Below are positions 44,242-54,567 of a stretch of 64,000 nucleotides of DNA, piece after piece. Numbering within the stretch: the stretch's first letter is position 1; each line of letters begins with the position of its first letter. The notes under the pieces are model-generated. The model ran no database searches, was not told the origin of the DNA, and was given only the letters and a program-made list of their open reading frames with translations. The position numbers and the translations under genes were made by a program. This DNA comes from Streptomyces fungicidicus (GTDB taxonomy: Bacteria > Actinomycetota > Actinomycetes > Streptomycetales > Streptomycetaceae). The DNA is taken from positions 5,381,501-5,445,500 of the forward strand of contig NZ_CP023407.1 of NCBI RefSeq assembly GCF_003665435.1, read 5' to 3'.

Positions 44242-46037
44242 CGCTGGTCCTCCTGTTCCCCCGCCGGGTCGCCGGACATCAGGTGCGCGTACTCGGGGTT
44301 GGTGTGCAGCAGTTCGTGGTGGGTGCCGACCGCGGTGATCCGGCCGCCGGACAGCAGGGCGACACGGTCGGCGAGCAGGACCGTGGAGGGCCGGTGGGCC
44401 ACGATGAGGGCCGTGGTGTCGGCGAGCACCCGGCGCAGGGCGGCCTCGACGGCGGCCTCGGTGTGCACGTCGAGCGCGGACAGCGGATCGTCGAGCACCA
44501 GGAAGTCGGGCCGCCCGACCACCGCCCTGGCCAGCGCGAGCCGCTGCCGCTGCCCGCCGGAGAGGCTGAGTCCCTGCTCGCCGACCTGGGTGTCCACGCC
44601 CCGCGGCAGCGCGTACGCGAAGTCGGCCTGTGCGACGCCCAGGGCGCGCTCCAGGTCCCCGTCGCCGGCCGCGCCGCCTCCCATCAGCACGTTCTCGCCG
44701 ACGCTGGCCGAGAACAGGGTGGGTTCCTCGAAGGCGACGGCGACGCGGGCGCGCAGCTCCTCGCGGGACATGGCGGTGATGTCCGTCCCGTCGAGCGTGA
44801 TCCGCCCGGACGACACCTCGTGCAGTCGCGGGACGAGTGCGGTGAGCGTGGTCTTGCCGCTGCCGGTGGCCCCGACGAGGGCCAGGGACTCGCCGGGGCG
44901 GATGTGGAGGTCGATCCGGTCGAGCACGGGCGGGGAGTCGGAGGGGGCGTCGGGGTAGCGGAAGCTGACACCCCGGAAGGCGAGCCCGCCCACGTCTCCG
45001 CCGTCTCCGGCGTCCCGACTCCCCGCAGCCAGGGAATCCTTGGATTCCCGGGGGGCGTCCAGTACCTCGAAGTAGCGTTCTGTGGCCGTTGCCGCTTCCT
45101 GGCTCATCGCCAGCAGGAAGCCGATCGAGTCGACCGGCCAGCGCAGCGCCAGCGCCGTGGACAGGAAGGCCACCAGGGTTCCCGCGGACAGCGTCCCGTC
45201 CGCCACCTGCACCGCGCCCAGCACCAGCGCCGCCCCGATGGCGAGTTCCGGCAGCGTCACGATGACGCCCAGGATCGTCGCCAGCAGCCGCGCCTTGTGG
45301 AGCTCCGTCCCCCGCAGCTTCCCCGACAGCTCCCGGAACGCCCGCGCCTGACTCCGGTGCCGCCCGAACCCCTTGATGATCCGGATGCCGAGCACGCCCT
45401 CCTCGACGACCGTCGTCAGGTCACCCACCTGGTCCTGGGCCAGCCGGGCCGCCCGCGAGTACCGCTTCTCGAAGACGACGCACGTGATCATCACCGGCAC
45501 GGCGGGCACCAGGATGACCAGCCCCAGCGTCCAGTCCTGCACCAGCATGATGATCACGCCGACGAGGATCGTGACCCCGTTGACCAGCAGGAACGTCAGC
45601 GGAAAGGCAAGGAACATGCGCAGCAGCATCAGATCCGTGGTGGCCCGCGACAGCAACTGCCCCGACGGCCACCGGTCGTGGAAGGCGACCGGTAGCCGCT
45701 GCAGGTGCCGGTACAGCTCCGCCCGCATCTCCGCCTCGACGTGCGACAGCGGACGCGCCACCAGCCACCGCCGGAACCCGAACAGCAGCGCCTCCGCCAG
45801 TCCGAGCAGCAGCAGGTACAGCGCGCCGAGCCACACCCCCGCCGGATCCCGGTCGGCGATCGGCCCGTCCACCATCCACTTCAGGACGAGCGGGATCACC
45901 AGCCCGATGCAGGAGGCGAGGACGGCGATGAACGCGGCGGTGAACAACCGCGCCCGCACGGGCCGCACGAACGGCCACAGCCGCAGCAGCGTGCGCACGG
46001 CGGAGCGGGCTTCCGGGGGAGAAGGTGTAGTGGGCAT
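44238..46037 (-). CDS. ABC exporter half-transporter D (Asp for catalytic Glu)
   Basis: 599 aa. Exporter membrane domain (about 20-315) and NBD with Walker A GATGSGKTT, Q-loop replaced by AFEEPTLFSAS, signature LSGGQRQRLALARAVV and Walker B FLVLDDPLSALD, where the catalytic Glu is Asp. The H-loop is AHRPST. Such substitutions mark the non-hydrolysing half of heterodimeric exporters. First of four ABC genes in the same direction. The ATG at 46037 has no ribosome site but lies 8 nt after a TAGGCT -10 box, so near-leaderless expression is likely. Confidence 0.92.
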   Translation of the reverse strand: MPTTPSPPEARSAVRTLLRLWPFVRPVRARLFTAAFIAVLASCIGLVIPLVLKWMVDGPIADRDPAGVWLGALYLLLLGLAEALLFGFRRWLVARPLSHVEAEMRAELYRHLQRLPVAFHDRWPSGQLLSRATTDLMLLRMFLAFPLTFLLVNGVTILVGVIIMLVQDWTLGLVILVPAVPVMITCVVFEKRYSRAARLAQDQVGDLTTVVEEGVLGIRIIKGFGRHRSQARAFRELSGKLRGTELHKARLLATILGVIVTLPELAIGAALVLGAVQVADGTLSAGTLVAFLSTALALRWPVDSIGFLLAMSQEAATATERYFEVLDAPRESKDSLAAGSRDAGDGGDVGGLAFRGVSFRYPDAPSDSPPVLDRIDLHIRPGESLALVGATGSGKTTLTALVPRLHEVSSGRITLDGTDITAMSREELRARVAVAFEEPTLFSASVGENVLMGGGAAGDGDLERALGVAQADFAYALPRGVDTQVGEQGLSLSGGQRQRLALARAVVGRPDFLVLDDPLSALDVHTEAAVEAALRRVLADTTALIVAHRPSTVLLADRVALLSGGRITAVGTHHELLHTNPEYAHLMSGDPAGEQEDQR

Positions 46038-46045
46038 CAGCAGCG

Positions 46046-46074
46046 AGCCTACGGTTCACCACTGACACTGCCCA
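46046..46074 (-). promoter_or_regulatory. promoter of the four-gene ABC exporter operon
   Basis: Minus strand TGGGCA (46074-46069), 17-bp spacer, TAGGCT (46051-46046), then 8 nt to the ATG. Good match to HrdB promoters; the transcript would start 1-3 nt before the start codon. Confidence 0.55.
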
Positions 46075-46110
46075 CCGAGTTTTGGCCGGACCGTCCTCCA
46101 CCGCTGGTCC

Positions 46111-46138
46111 TACGACCTGCGGCTACGGGAAGGTCGTA
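46111..46138. promoter_or_regulatory. inverted repeat TACGACCT-N12-AGGTCGTA
   Basis: Perfect 8-bp arms whose centres are 20 bp apart (two helical turns). It lies in the 184-bp divergent gap between the ABC exporter operon and the DrrAB/two-component operon. Symmetry and spacing suit a dimeric NarL/LuxR-type response regulator; one is encoded at 49146-49805. Confidence 0.5.
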
Positions 46139-46221
46139 CCCGCACATCAGCCGATCGGCCGATACCCGTTCGAGCGGGACGGCCGATGTACCGGGCGTCC
46201 CCGCGCGGCGACGCTGGAGCC

Positions 46222-47124
46222 ATGTCCGTCATCGACGTCACCGACCTGCGCAAGTCCTACGGAGACCGTGCGGCCGTCGACGGTGTCGCCTTCACCGTCG
46301 AGGAGGGCGAGATCTTCGGGATCCTCGGCCCGAACGGCGCGGGCAAGACCACCACCGTGGAGTGCGTCGAGGGCCTGCGCGTCCCCGACTCCGGACGGGT
46401 GCGCGTGGCGGGCCTCGACCCGGTCGCCGACCACCAGGAGGTCGCCCGCCTCCTCGGCGCCCAGCTCCAGCAGAGCGAACTCCAGCCCAAACTCACCGTC
46501 CGTGAGGCCCTGGAGCTGTACGCCTCCTTCTACCCGCGCCCCGCCGACTGGCGCCCGCTGGCCGAACGGCTCGGCCTGGCACCGAAACTGACCACCCGGT
46601 TCGCCAAGCTGTCCGGTGGCCAGAAGCAGCGCCTGTTCATCGCGCTCGCCCTGATCGGCGACCCGCGCGTGGTGGTGCTGGACGAGCTGACCACCGGCCT
46701 CGATCCCCGCGCCCGGCGCGACACCTGGGAGCTCATCGAGGACATCCGGGCGGGCGGCGTCACCGTCCTCCTCGTCACCCACTTCATGGAGGAGGCACAG
46801 CGGCTGTGCGACCGGGTCGCGGTCATCGACCGGGGCCGGGTCGCCGCGCTGGACACCCCGGCCGGGCTGATCCGCCGCTCCGCGGGCGCCACCGTCATCG
46901 GCTTCACCCCGTCCGCCCCGCTGGACGACGCGGAGCTGGCCGCGCTGCCCGGACTGGCGTCGGTGCGCAGGCAGGACGGCCGGCTCACCCTGTCCGGCAC
47001 CGACGAGACGGTCGACGCCGTCCTCACCCTCCTCGCCCGCACCCGCGTCACCGCCCACCAGCTCCGCGTCACCGACGCCACCCTGGACGACGCCTTCCTG
47101 GACCTCACGGAGACCACGGCATGA
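46222..47124 (+). CDS. ABC exporter ATPase (DrrA-like)
   Basis: 300 aa from ATG 46222. Walker A LGPNGAGKTTT, signature KLSGGQKQRLFIALALIGDP, Walker B VVVLDELTTGLDPRARRD (an extra Leu-Thr version of DEPT), H-loop THFMEEAQRLCDR. The C-terminal 80 residues form the DrrA-type regulatory domain (LTLSGTDETVDAVLTLLARTRVTAHQLRVTDATLDDAFLDLT). It energises the adjacent ABC-2 permease. First gene of a four-gene operon with a two-component system, a layout typical of drug- or envelope-stress-induced exporters. Confidence 0.93.
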   Translation: MSVIDVTDLRKSYGDRAAVDGVAFTVEEGEIFGILGPNGAGKTTTVECVEGLRVPDSGRVRVAGLDPVADHQEVARLLGAQLQQSELQPKLTVREALELYASFYPRPADWRPLAERLGLAPKLTTRFAKLSGGQKQRLFIALALIGDPRVVVLDELTTGLDPRARRDTWELIEDIRAGGVTVLLVTHFMEEAQRLCDRVAVIDRGRVAALDTPAGLIRRSAGATVIGFTPSAPLDDAELAALPGLASVRRQDGRLTLSGTDETVDAVLTLLARTRVTAHQLRVTDATLDDAFLDLTETTA

Positions 47125-47870
47125 GCACCGGCATCCTCGACACCGCCGTACTGCGAACGGAGATCCGGCTCTTCCGGCGCGAACCCGGCGCCGTCTTCTG
47201 GATCCTGCTCTTCCCGCCCCTGCTGCTGGTGATCCTCGGCTCCATCCCGTCCTTCCGCGAACCCGACCCGTCCTTCGGCGGCATCCGCCCGGTCGACGCC
47301 TATGTGCCGGTGACCGTGCTGCTCGGGCTGATCCTCGGCGGGCTGCAAGGCATGCCGGGGACCCTCACCGGCTACCGCGAACGCGGCATCCTGCGCCGTA
47401 TGTCCACCACACCGGTACGGCCCGCGGCCCTGCTGACCGCGCAGATGCTGGTGTTCGGCGGGGCCGCCCTGTTCGCGGCCCTCATCGCGCTCGCGGCCGG
47501 CCGGCTCGCCTTCGGCGTCCCCCTTCCGCGGCAGCCGTTCGGCTACCTCCTCGCGCTGCTGACGGCCGTGCTCGCCTCCCTCGCCCTGGGCGCCCTGGTG
47601 TCCGCCCTGTCCCGTACGACGAAGATCGCCGGCGCGATCGGATCGGCCGCGATGTTCCCAGCGATGTTCTGCGCGGGAGTGTGGCTGCCGGTGCGGGCCA
47701 TGCCGGACGTGCTCGCCCGGATCGTCGGCTTCACGCCGTTCGGCGCCGCCGCGCAGGCCCTCGACGAGGCCGCCGCCGGCGGCCGGCCGGACGTGACGCA
47801 CCTGGTCGTGATGCTCGCCTGGACGGTCCTGCTCGGCGCGGCGGCCGCGCGCTGGTTCCGCTGGGAATGA
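47121..47870 (+). CDS. ABC-2 type exporter permease (DrrB-like)
   Basis: 249 aa with about six transmembrane helices (FWILLFPPLLLVILGSI, VTVLLGLILGGLQGMPGTL, AALFAALIALAAG, and others). It contains the ABC-2 pattern YRERGILRRMSTTPVRPAALLTAQ. The ATG overlaps the ATPase stop (ATGA). The C-terminus ends in a helix (VVMLAWTVLLGAAAARWFRWE) and itself overlaps the sensor kinase start. Substrate unknown. Confidence 0.93.
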   Translation: MSTGILDTAVLRTEIRLFRREPGAVFWILLFPPLLLVILGSIPSFREPDPSFGGIRPVDAYVPVTVLLGLILGGLQGMPGTLTGYRERGILRRMSTTPVRPAALLTAQMLVFGGAALFAALIALAAGRLAFGVPLPRQPFGYLLALLTAVLASLALGALVSALSRTTKIAGAIGSAAMFPAMFCAGVWLPVRAMPDVLARIVGFTPFGAAAQALDEAAAGGRPDVTHLVVMLAWTVLLGAAAARWFRWE

Positions 47871-49156
47871 CCACGGGCGTGGCCCACACTGACGGGATGC
47901 GGGACGTGACGACGCTGGACGAGCGGTGGGCGGTGTTCCACCGCTGGGGGCCGTACGCCCTGCTGGCCATGGCCTCGGCGGTCTCCCTGGCGGCCGCCGA
48001 CGCGCTCGGCATGACCGGCGGTGAGCGGCGGGCGAGCGTCGTTCTGATCGCCGCCGCCCTGCTGCTCCAGCTCTGGTGGAACCGGGCCGCCCGCACCCGC
48101 CCGGGCCCCTCCCCGGCGGGCGCCTGCTACTACGCCGTCCGCTGGGCCCTCGGCTTCGCCCTCACCTGGCTGAACCCGCTGTTCGCCTTCTACGCGGCCA
48201 TCGGCTACTTCGGCGCCGAGCACCTGCTGCCCCGACGCCTGCACCTGCCCGCCCTGTTCGCCACCGCCGTGACGCTCGCCGGCTCCCAGTCGGGCGGACT
48301 GCCGCCGAACGGGCCGACGGGCTGGGCGCTCTTCGGCGCGATCCTCGCCGTCAACGCCGTACTGGTCGCCCTCTTCGGCCACTTCGCCGCGCTGGAGGAG
48401 GCCCGCTCCCGCGCCCGTGTCGAGACCATCACCGAACTGGAGCGCACCAACACCGCGTTGCAGCAGGCCCTCGACGAGAACGCGGCCCTGCACAGCCAAC
48501 TCCTCGTCCAGGCACGGGAGGCCGGGATCGCCGACGAGCGACGGCGGCTGGCCGCCGAGATCCACGACACCCTCGCCCAGGGACTCACCGGCATCATCGC
48601 CCAGCTCCAGGTGGCGGCGAACACCCCCGAACCCGCCGTCGCCCACGTGCACATGGACCGGGCCCTCGCCCTGGCCCGGCACAGCCTCGGCGAGGCCCGC
48701 CGCTCCGTGCACAACCTGGCCCCGGTCGCCCTGGCCGACGAAGGGCTGCCCGAGGCGCTGCGGGAGACCGTCACGGAGTGGTCCGAACGCACCGGGGTAC
48801 GCGCCGGGTTCACGGTCACCGGCGCCACCGAGCCGCTGCACGACGAGGTGGCGGCCACCCTGCTGCGCATCGCCCAGGAGGCACTGTCCAACGCGGCCCG
48901 CCACGCCCGTGCCGGCCGGGCCGGCGTCACCCTGTCGTACATGGGCGACGAGGTCACCCTCGACATCCGCGACGACGGACGGGGCTTCGACCCGCTCGCC
49001 GCCCGGGAACGCGCCCGCACCCGCGCCGGCGGGTTCGGCCTCGACGGCATGCGGGCCCGCGCCGAGCGCGTCGCCGGGGCGCTCACGGTCGAGTCGGAAC
49101 CCGGCCAGGGAACCGCCGTATCGGCTCGCGTACCGTTGGTCCGCCATGACCCATGA
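47867..49156 (+). CDS. NarL-type sensor histidine kinase (DesK/LiaS-like)
   Basis: 429 aa from the ATG that overlaps the permease stop (ATGA); a second ATG at 47897 is possible. Four to six N-terminal membrane helices (about 20-165) with almost no external loop, a coiled coil, and a HisKA_3 domain with the phosphorylated His in AAEIHDTLAQGLTGIIAQLQ. The HATPase has EALSNAARHARAG, DIRDDGRGFDP and GGFGLDGMRARAE. Such intramembrane-sensing kinases report on cell-envelope-active compounds. The co-transcribed exporter is the presumed output. Confidence 0.92.
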   Translation: MTTGVAHTDGMRDVTTLDERWAVFHRWGPYALLAMASAVSLAAADALGMTGGERRASVVLIAAALLLQLWWNRAARTRPGPSPAGACYYAVRWALGFALTWLNPLFAFYAAIGYFGAEHLLPRRLHLPALFATAVTLAGSQSGGLPPNGPTGWALFGAILAVNAVLVALFGHFAALEEARSRARVETITELERTNTALQQALDENAALHSQLLVQAREAGIADERRRLAAEIHDTLAQGLTGIIAQLQVAANTPEPAVAHVHMDRALALARHSLGEARRSVHNLAPVALADEGLPEALRETVTEWSERTGVRAGFTVTGATEPLHDEVAATLLRIAQEALSNAARHARAGRAGVTLSYMGDEVTLDIRDDGRGFDPLAARERARTRAGGFGLDGMRARAERVAGALTVESEPGQGTAVSARVPLVRHDP

Positions 49157-49805
49157 CGCCGTGACCGAGGACGCAGTGATCACGCTCCTCGTCGTCGACG
49201 ACCACCCCGTCGTACGCGACGGTCTGCGCGGCATGTTCGACACCGCGCCCGGATTCCGCGTCCTCGGCGAGGCGGCCGACGGCGTCGGGGCATTGGAACG
49301 GGCCGCCGTCCTCGACCCCGACGTGATCCTGATGGACCTGCGGATGCCGGGCGGGGGCGGTGTCGACGCCATCCGGGAACTGACCCGCCGGGGCGCCCGC
49401 GCCAGGGTGCTGGTGCTGACCACGTACGACACCGACTCCGACACGATCCCCGCGATCGAGGCGGGCGCGACCGGCTACCTCCTCAAGGACGCGCCCCGCG
49501 AGGAGCTGTTCACCGCGGTCCGCGCGGCGGCGCGGGGCCGTACCGTGCTCTCCCCGGCCGTCGCCTCCCGCCTGGTCTCCGCCGTCCGCACCCCCAGGGC
49601 GCCCGGCAGCGAACCCCTCTCCGCCCGCGAGCGCGAGGTGCTGGCCCTGGTCGCCCGGGGCACCTCCAACCGGGAGATCGCCCGCGAGCTGTTCATCAGC
49701 GAGGCGACCGTGAAGACCCACCTCACCCACGTGTACGCCAAGCTCGGCGTCAACGACCGCGCGGCGGCGGTGGCGGTCGCGTACGACCGGGGCATCCTCG
49801 GCTGA
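49146..49805 (+). CDS. NarL/LuxR-type response regulator
   Basis: 219 aa; ATG 49146 overlaps the last 11 bases of the kinase gene. The receiver domain has DDHPVVRDGLRGMF, phospho-acceptor Asp in VILMDLRMPGGGG, Thr in VLVLTTYD and Lys in YLLKDAPREEL. The C-terminal LuxR HTH reads LSAREREVLALVARGTSNREIARELFISEATVKTHLTHVYAKLGV. Expected to activate the DrrAB-like operon; the inverted repeat at 46111-46138 is a candidate site. Confidence 0.95.
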   Translation: MTHDAVTEDAVITLLVVDDHPVVRDGLRGMFDTAPGFRVLGEAADGVGALERAAVLDPDVILMDLRMPGGGGVDAIRELTRRGARARVLVLTTYDTDSDTIPAIEAGATGYLLKDAPREELFTAVRAAARGRTVLSPAVASRLVSAVRTPRAPGSEPLSAREREVLALVARGTSNREIARELFISEATVKTHLTHVYAKLGVNDRAAAVAVAYDRGILG

Positions 49806-49921
49806 ACGGCCGTACCCAGCACCGCCATTACCCCTGAGGGAATCGCCCGCCCGGGCCGCCCGGCCGACACTGGAGCAGTCCGGTCCGGGAGACGCCCGGC
49901 GACATCACCGAGGGGGACCCC

Positions 49922-50737
49922 GTGTTCTTCGAGACCTACGACGGCACACGGCTCGCCTACGAGGAGCACGGCGAGGGCGAGCCCCTGCTGTTCGTCGCCA
50001 GTTGGGCGCTGAACGGCGACATGTGGGAGTACCAGATCCCGTACTTCGTCGAGCGGGGCTACCGCTGCGTCACCCTGGACCGGCGCGGCCACGGCCGCTC
50101 CGAGCGCCCCTCCGAGGGTTACGACCTCGACGCCTCCGCCGACGACATCGCCGCGCTGCTCGACCACCTCGGCCTGCGGGACGTGACGATGATCGGCCAC
50201 TCGGTCGGCGGCGCCGAGGTGGCGAGGTACCTCGCCCGGCACGGAAGGGAGCGGGTGGCCCGGGTGGCCTTCGTCTCCGCCGTCCTGCCGTTCCTGCTGC
50301 TCACCGACGACAACCCGGAGGGAGCGCCGGAGGCCGCGCTGGAGGCGACGCTGCACGCCTTCCGCACCGACCGGCCCAAGTGGTTCGCCGACCGGGCCCA
50401 GCCCTGGTTCGCCACCCACCTCGGCAACGACGTCTCGCCCGCGCTGATCGACTGGACCATGGGGCAGTGCCTGTCCACCGCGCCCTGGGCCCTCGCGCGG
50501 CTCTTCGAGGCGGCGTTCCGGTACGACCACCGCGAGGCGCTGGCCGCCCTCGACGTGCCCGCCCTCGTCGTGCACGGCGCCGCCGACGCCTCCGCCCGGA
50601 TCGAGCGCACCGGCCGGCGCACCGCCGCACTGGTGCCGGGCGCGGAGCTGCGCGAGTACCCCGACGCGGGCCACGGCCTGTTCATCACCCACCGGGACCG
50701 GTTCAACGCGGACCTGCTGAAGTTCCTCAAGCGCTGA
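49922..50737 (+). CDS. alpha/beta hydrolase (non-haem chloroperoxidase-like)
   Basis: 271 aa, GTG start after GAGGGGGA. Alpha/beta-hydrolase fold with the nucleophile elbow GHSVGGAEVAR (Ser93), an oxyanion region VASWALNGDMWEYQIPYF and the strand CVTLDRRGHGRSERP. The catalytic Asp lies in VVHGAADASARIERT and the His in YPDAGHGLFITH. This set is typical of esterases annotated as perhydrolase or chloroperoxidase; the natural substrate cannot be told. Convergent with glgX (7-bp gap) and not clearly linked to its neighbours. Confidence 0.88.
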   Translation: MFFETYDGTRLAYEEHGEGEPLLFVASWALNGDMWEYQIPYFVERGYRCVTLDRRGHGRSERPSEGYDLDASADDIAALLDHLGLRDVTMIGHSVGGAEVARYLARHGRERVARVAFVSAVLPFLLLTDDNPEGAPEAALEATLHAFRTDRPKWFADRAQPWFATHLGNDVSPALIDWTMGQCLSTAPWALARLFEAAFRYDHREALAALDVPALVVHGAADASARIERTGRRTAALVPGAELREYPDAGHGLFITHRDRFNADLLKFLKR

Positions 50738-50744
50738 GCCGCGC

Positions 50745-52994
<2,250 letters not shown>

Positions 52995-53182
52995 CTGTCA
53001 GCCTCCCGCGGCTCGTGGGGGACGACGGCGGACAGGGGTCGGCGGCCCGTCTCATCGGCTCCGGCCGCGGCTCCCGGCGTGTCGTCCTCCCACTGTTCTG
53101 CCCAGACCGCGCCTCGCACTCACGTTTCCCCGGGGGGCGGCATGGTCGTTTCCCGGAGGCGAGGACCGTCGTTGGGTACCGC

Positions 53183-54409
53183 GTGAGGTACGTACAAGGG
53201 CGCGCGCGGCGCGCGAGGGCCGCGCTGGCCGCCGTAGTGACATGGGCAGGACTGCTGACCGGAGCCGCCGGCTGCACCGCGGACGGCACCGCCGTCCCGG
53301 GCGCGCCCGGGCCCCCGGCCCCCGGGGACGCCATCCGCGTCTCGCCCGAGGACGGCAGCGAGGACGTACGTCCCGGCTCCCCGCTGCGGGTACGGGTGCC
53401 GGACGGGCGGCTGGAGTCCGTGGAGGTCGTCGTGTCGCAGGACGCGCGGGAGACCCCGGTGCCCGGGCGGATCTCCGGTGACGGGCTGACCTGGAAGCCC
53501 GACGACGAACGGCTGTCGCTGGCCGCGAAGTACACCGTCGACGCGGTGGCCGTGGACGGCGCCGGACGCCGCTCGGCCCGCCACACCGAGTTCACCACCC
53601 ATGTCCCCCGGGAGCGCTTCATCGGCTACGTCGCCCCCGAGGACCGCTCCACCGTCGGCACCGGGATGATCGTCTCCCTGGAGTTCAACCGGAAGATCGC
53701 GCACCGGGCGGCCGTCGAGCGCGCCGTCACCGTCACCGCCCGCCCCGCCGTCGAGATCCGCCCGCACTGGTTCGGCGACTCCCGCCTGGACTTCCGCCCC
53801 GAGCGCTACTGGAAACCCGGCACCAGGGTCACCGTCGACCTGAACCTGCGCGACGTCGAGGGAGCACCGGGCGTCTACGGCCTTCAGCGCCGCACCTTCA
53901 CCTTCACCGTCGGCCGCAGCCAGGTGTCGGTGGTCGACGCCGCCGCCCACACCATGCGGGTGCGCCGCGACGGGGAACTGCTGGCCACCGTGCCGGTCAC
54001 GGCGGGCGCGCGGAAGACGCCCACGTACAACGGCAAAATGGTGATCACCGAGATGCTCGAGGTCACCCGGATGAACAGCCGCACGGTCGGCTTCGGCGGC
54101 GAGTACGACATCCCCGACGTCCCGCACGCCATCCGCCTCACCAGCTCCGGCACCTTCCTGCACGGCAACTACTGGGGCGGCGACGCCTTCGGCAACCGCA
54201 ACATCAGCCACGGCTGCGTCGGCCTGCGCGACGTGAAGGGCGGCGGCGCGGACACCCCGGCCGGCTGGTTCTTCGACCGCAGTCTGGTCGGCGACGTCGT
54301 CGAGGTGGTCAACAGCAAGGACAAGCAGGTCGCCCCGGACAACGGCCTCGGCGGCTGGAACATGAACTGGCGGGAGTGGACGGCGGGCGGCGCGGTGACG
54401 CGACGCTGA
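53183..54409 (+). CDS. L,D-transpeptidase lipoprotein 1
   Basis: 408 aa from GTG 53183 (ribosome site weak; the start is the least certain part). The N-terminal basic region and hydrophobic stretch end in a lipobox (TGAAGC), so the protein is probably lipid-anchored outside the membrane. Two Ig-like domains (about 55-250; VSPEDGSEDVRPGSPLRVRV; YVAPEDRSTVGTGMIVSLEFN) precede the YkuD catalytic domain. That domain carries FLHGNYWGGDAFGNRNISHGCVGLRD with the catalytic His and Cys. It forms 3-3 peptidoglycan cross-links that resist most beta-lactams. Divergent from glgX; tandem with a paralogue. Confidence 0.93.
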   Translation: MRYVQGRARRARAALAAVVTWAGLLTGAAGCTADGTAVPGAPGPPAPGDAIRVSPEDGSEDVRPGSPLRVRVPDGRLESVEVVVSQDARETPVPGRISGDGLTWKPDDERLSLAAKYTVDAVAVDGAGRRSARHTEFTTHVPRERFIGYVAPEDRSTVGTGMIVSLEFNRKIAHRAAVERAVTVTARPAVEIRPHWFGDSRLDFRPERYWKPGTRVTVDLNLRDVEGAPGVYGLQRRTFTFTVGRSQVSVVDAAAHTMRVRRDGELLATVPVTAGARKTPTYNGKMVITEMLEVTRMNSRTVGFGGEYDIPDVPHAIRLTSSGTFLHGNYWGGDAFGNRNISHGCVGLRDVKGGGADTPAGWFFDRSLVGDVVEVVNSKDKQVAPDNGLGGWNMNWREWTAGGAVTRR

Positions 54410-54567
54410 CCCCAACCCTCGGGCGGGCCGTCGTACTTGGAACGGAACGGTGACAATCCCGCCGCCGCAAACCCCTCTGGCCTGTGGTTACTATGCCCGA
54501 GCGCGCGAGGGGCGCGCGGGGGCGCGGGCCCGGCCAGGCAGGCCGGGACCGCCGAGGGGAGAAACAA

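Noticed and set aside
40720..44958. 1412-codon plus-strand frame opposite the ABC exporters
   Set aside because: Antisense to three well-conserved ABC genes; composition artefact of GC-rich third positions.
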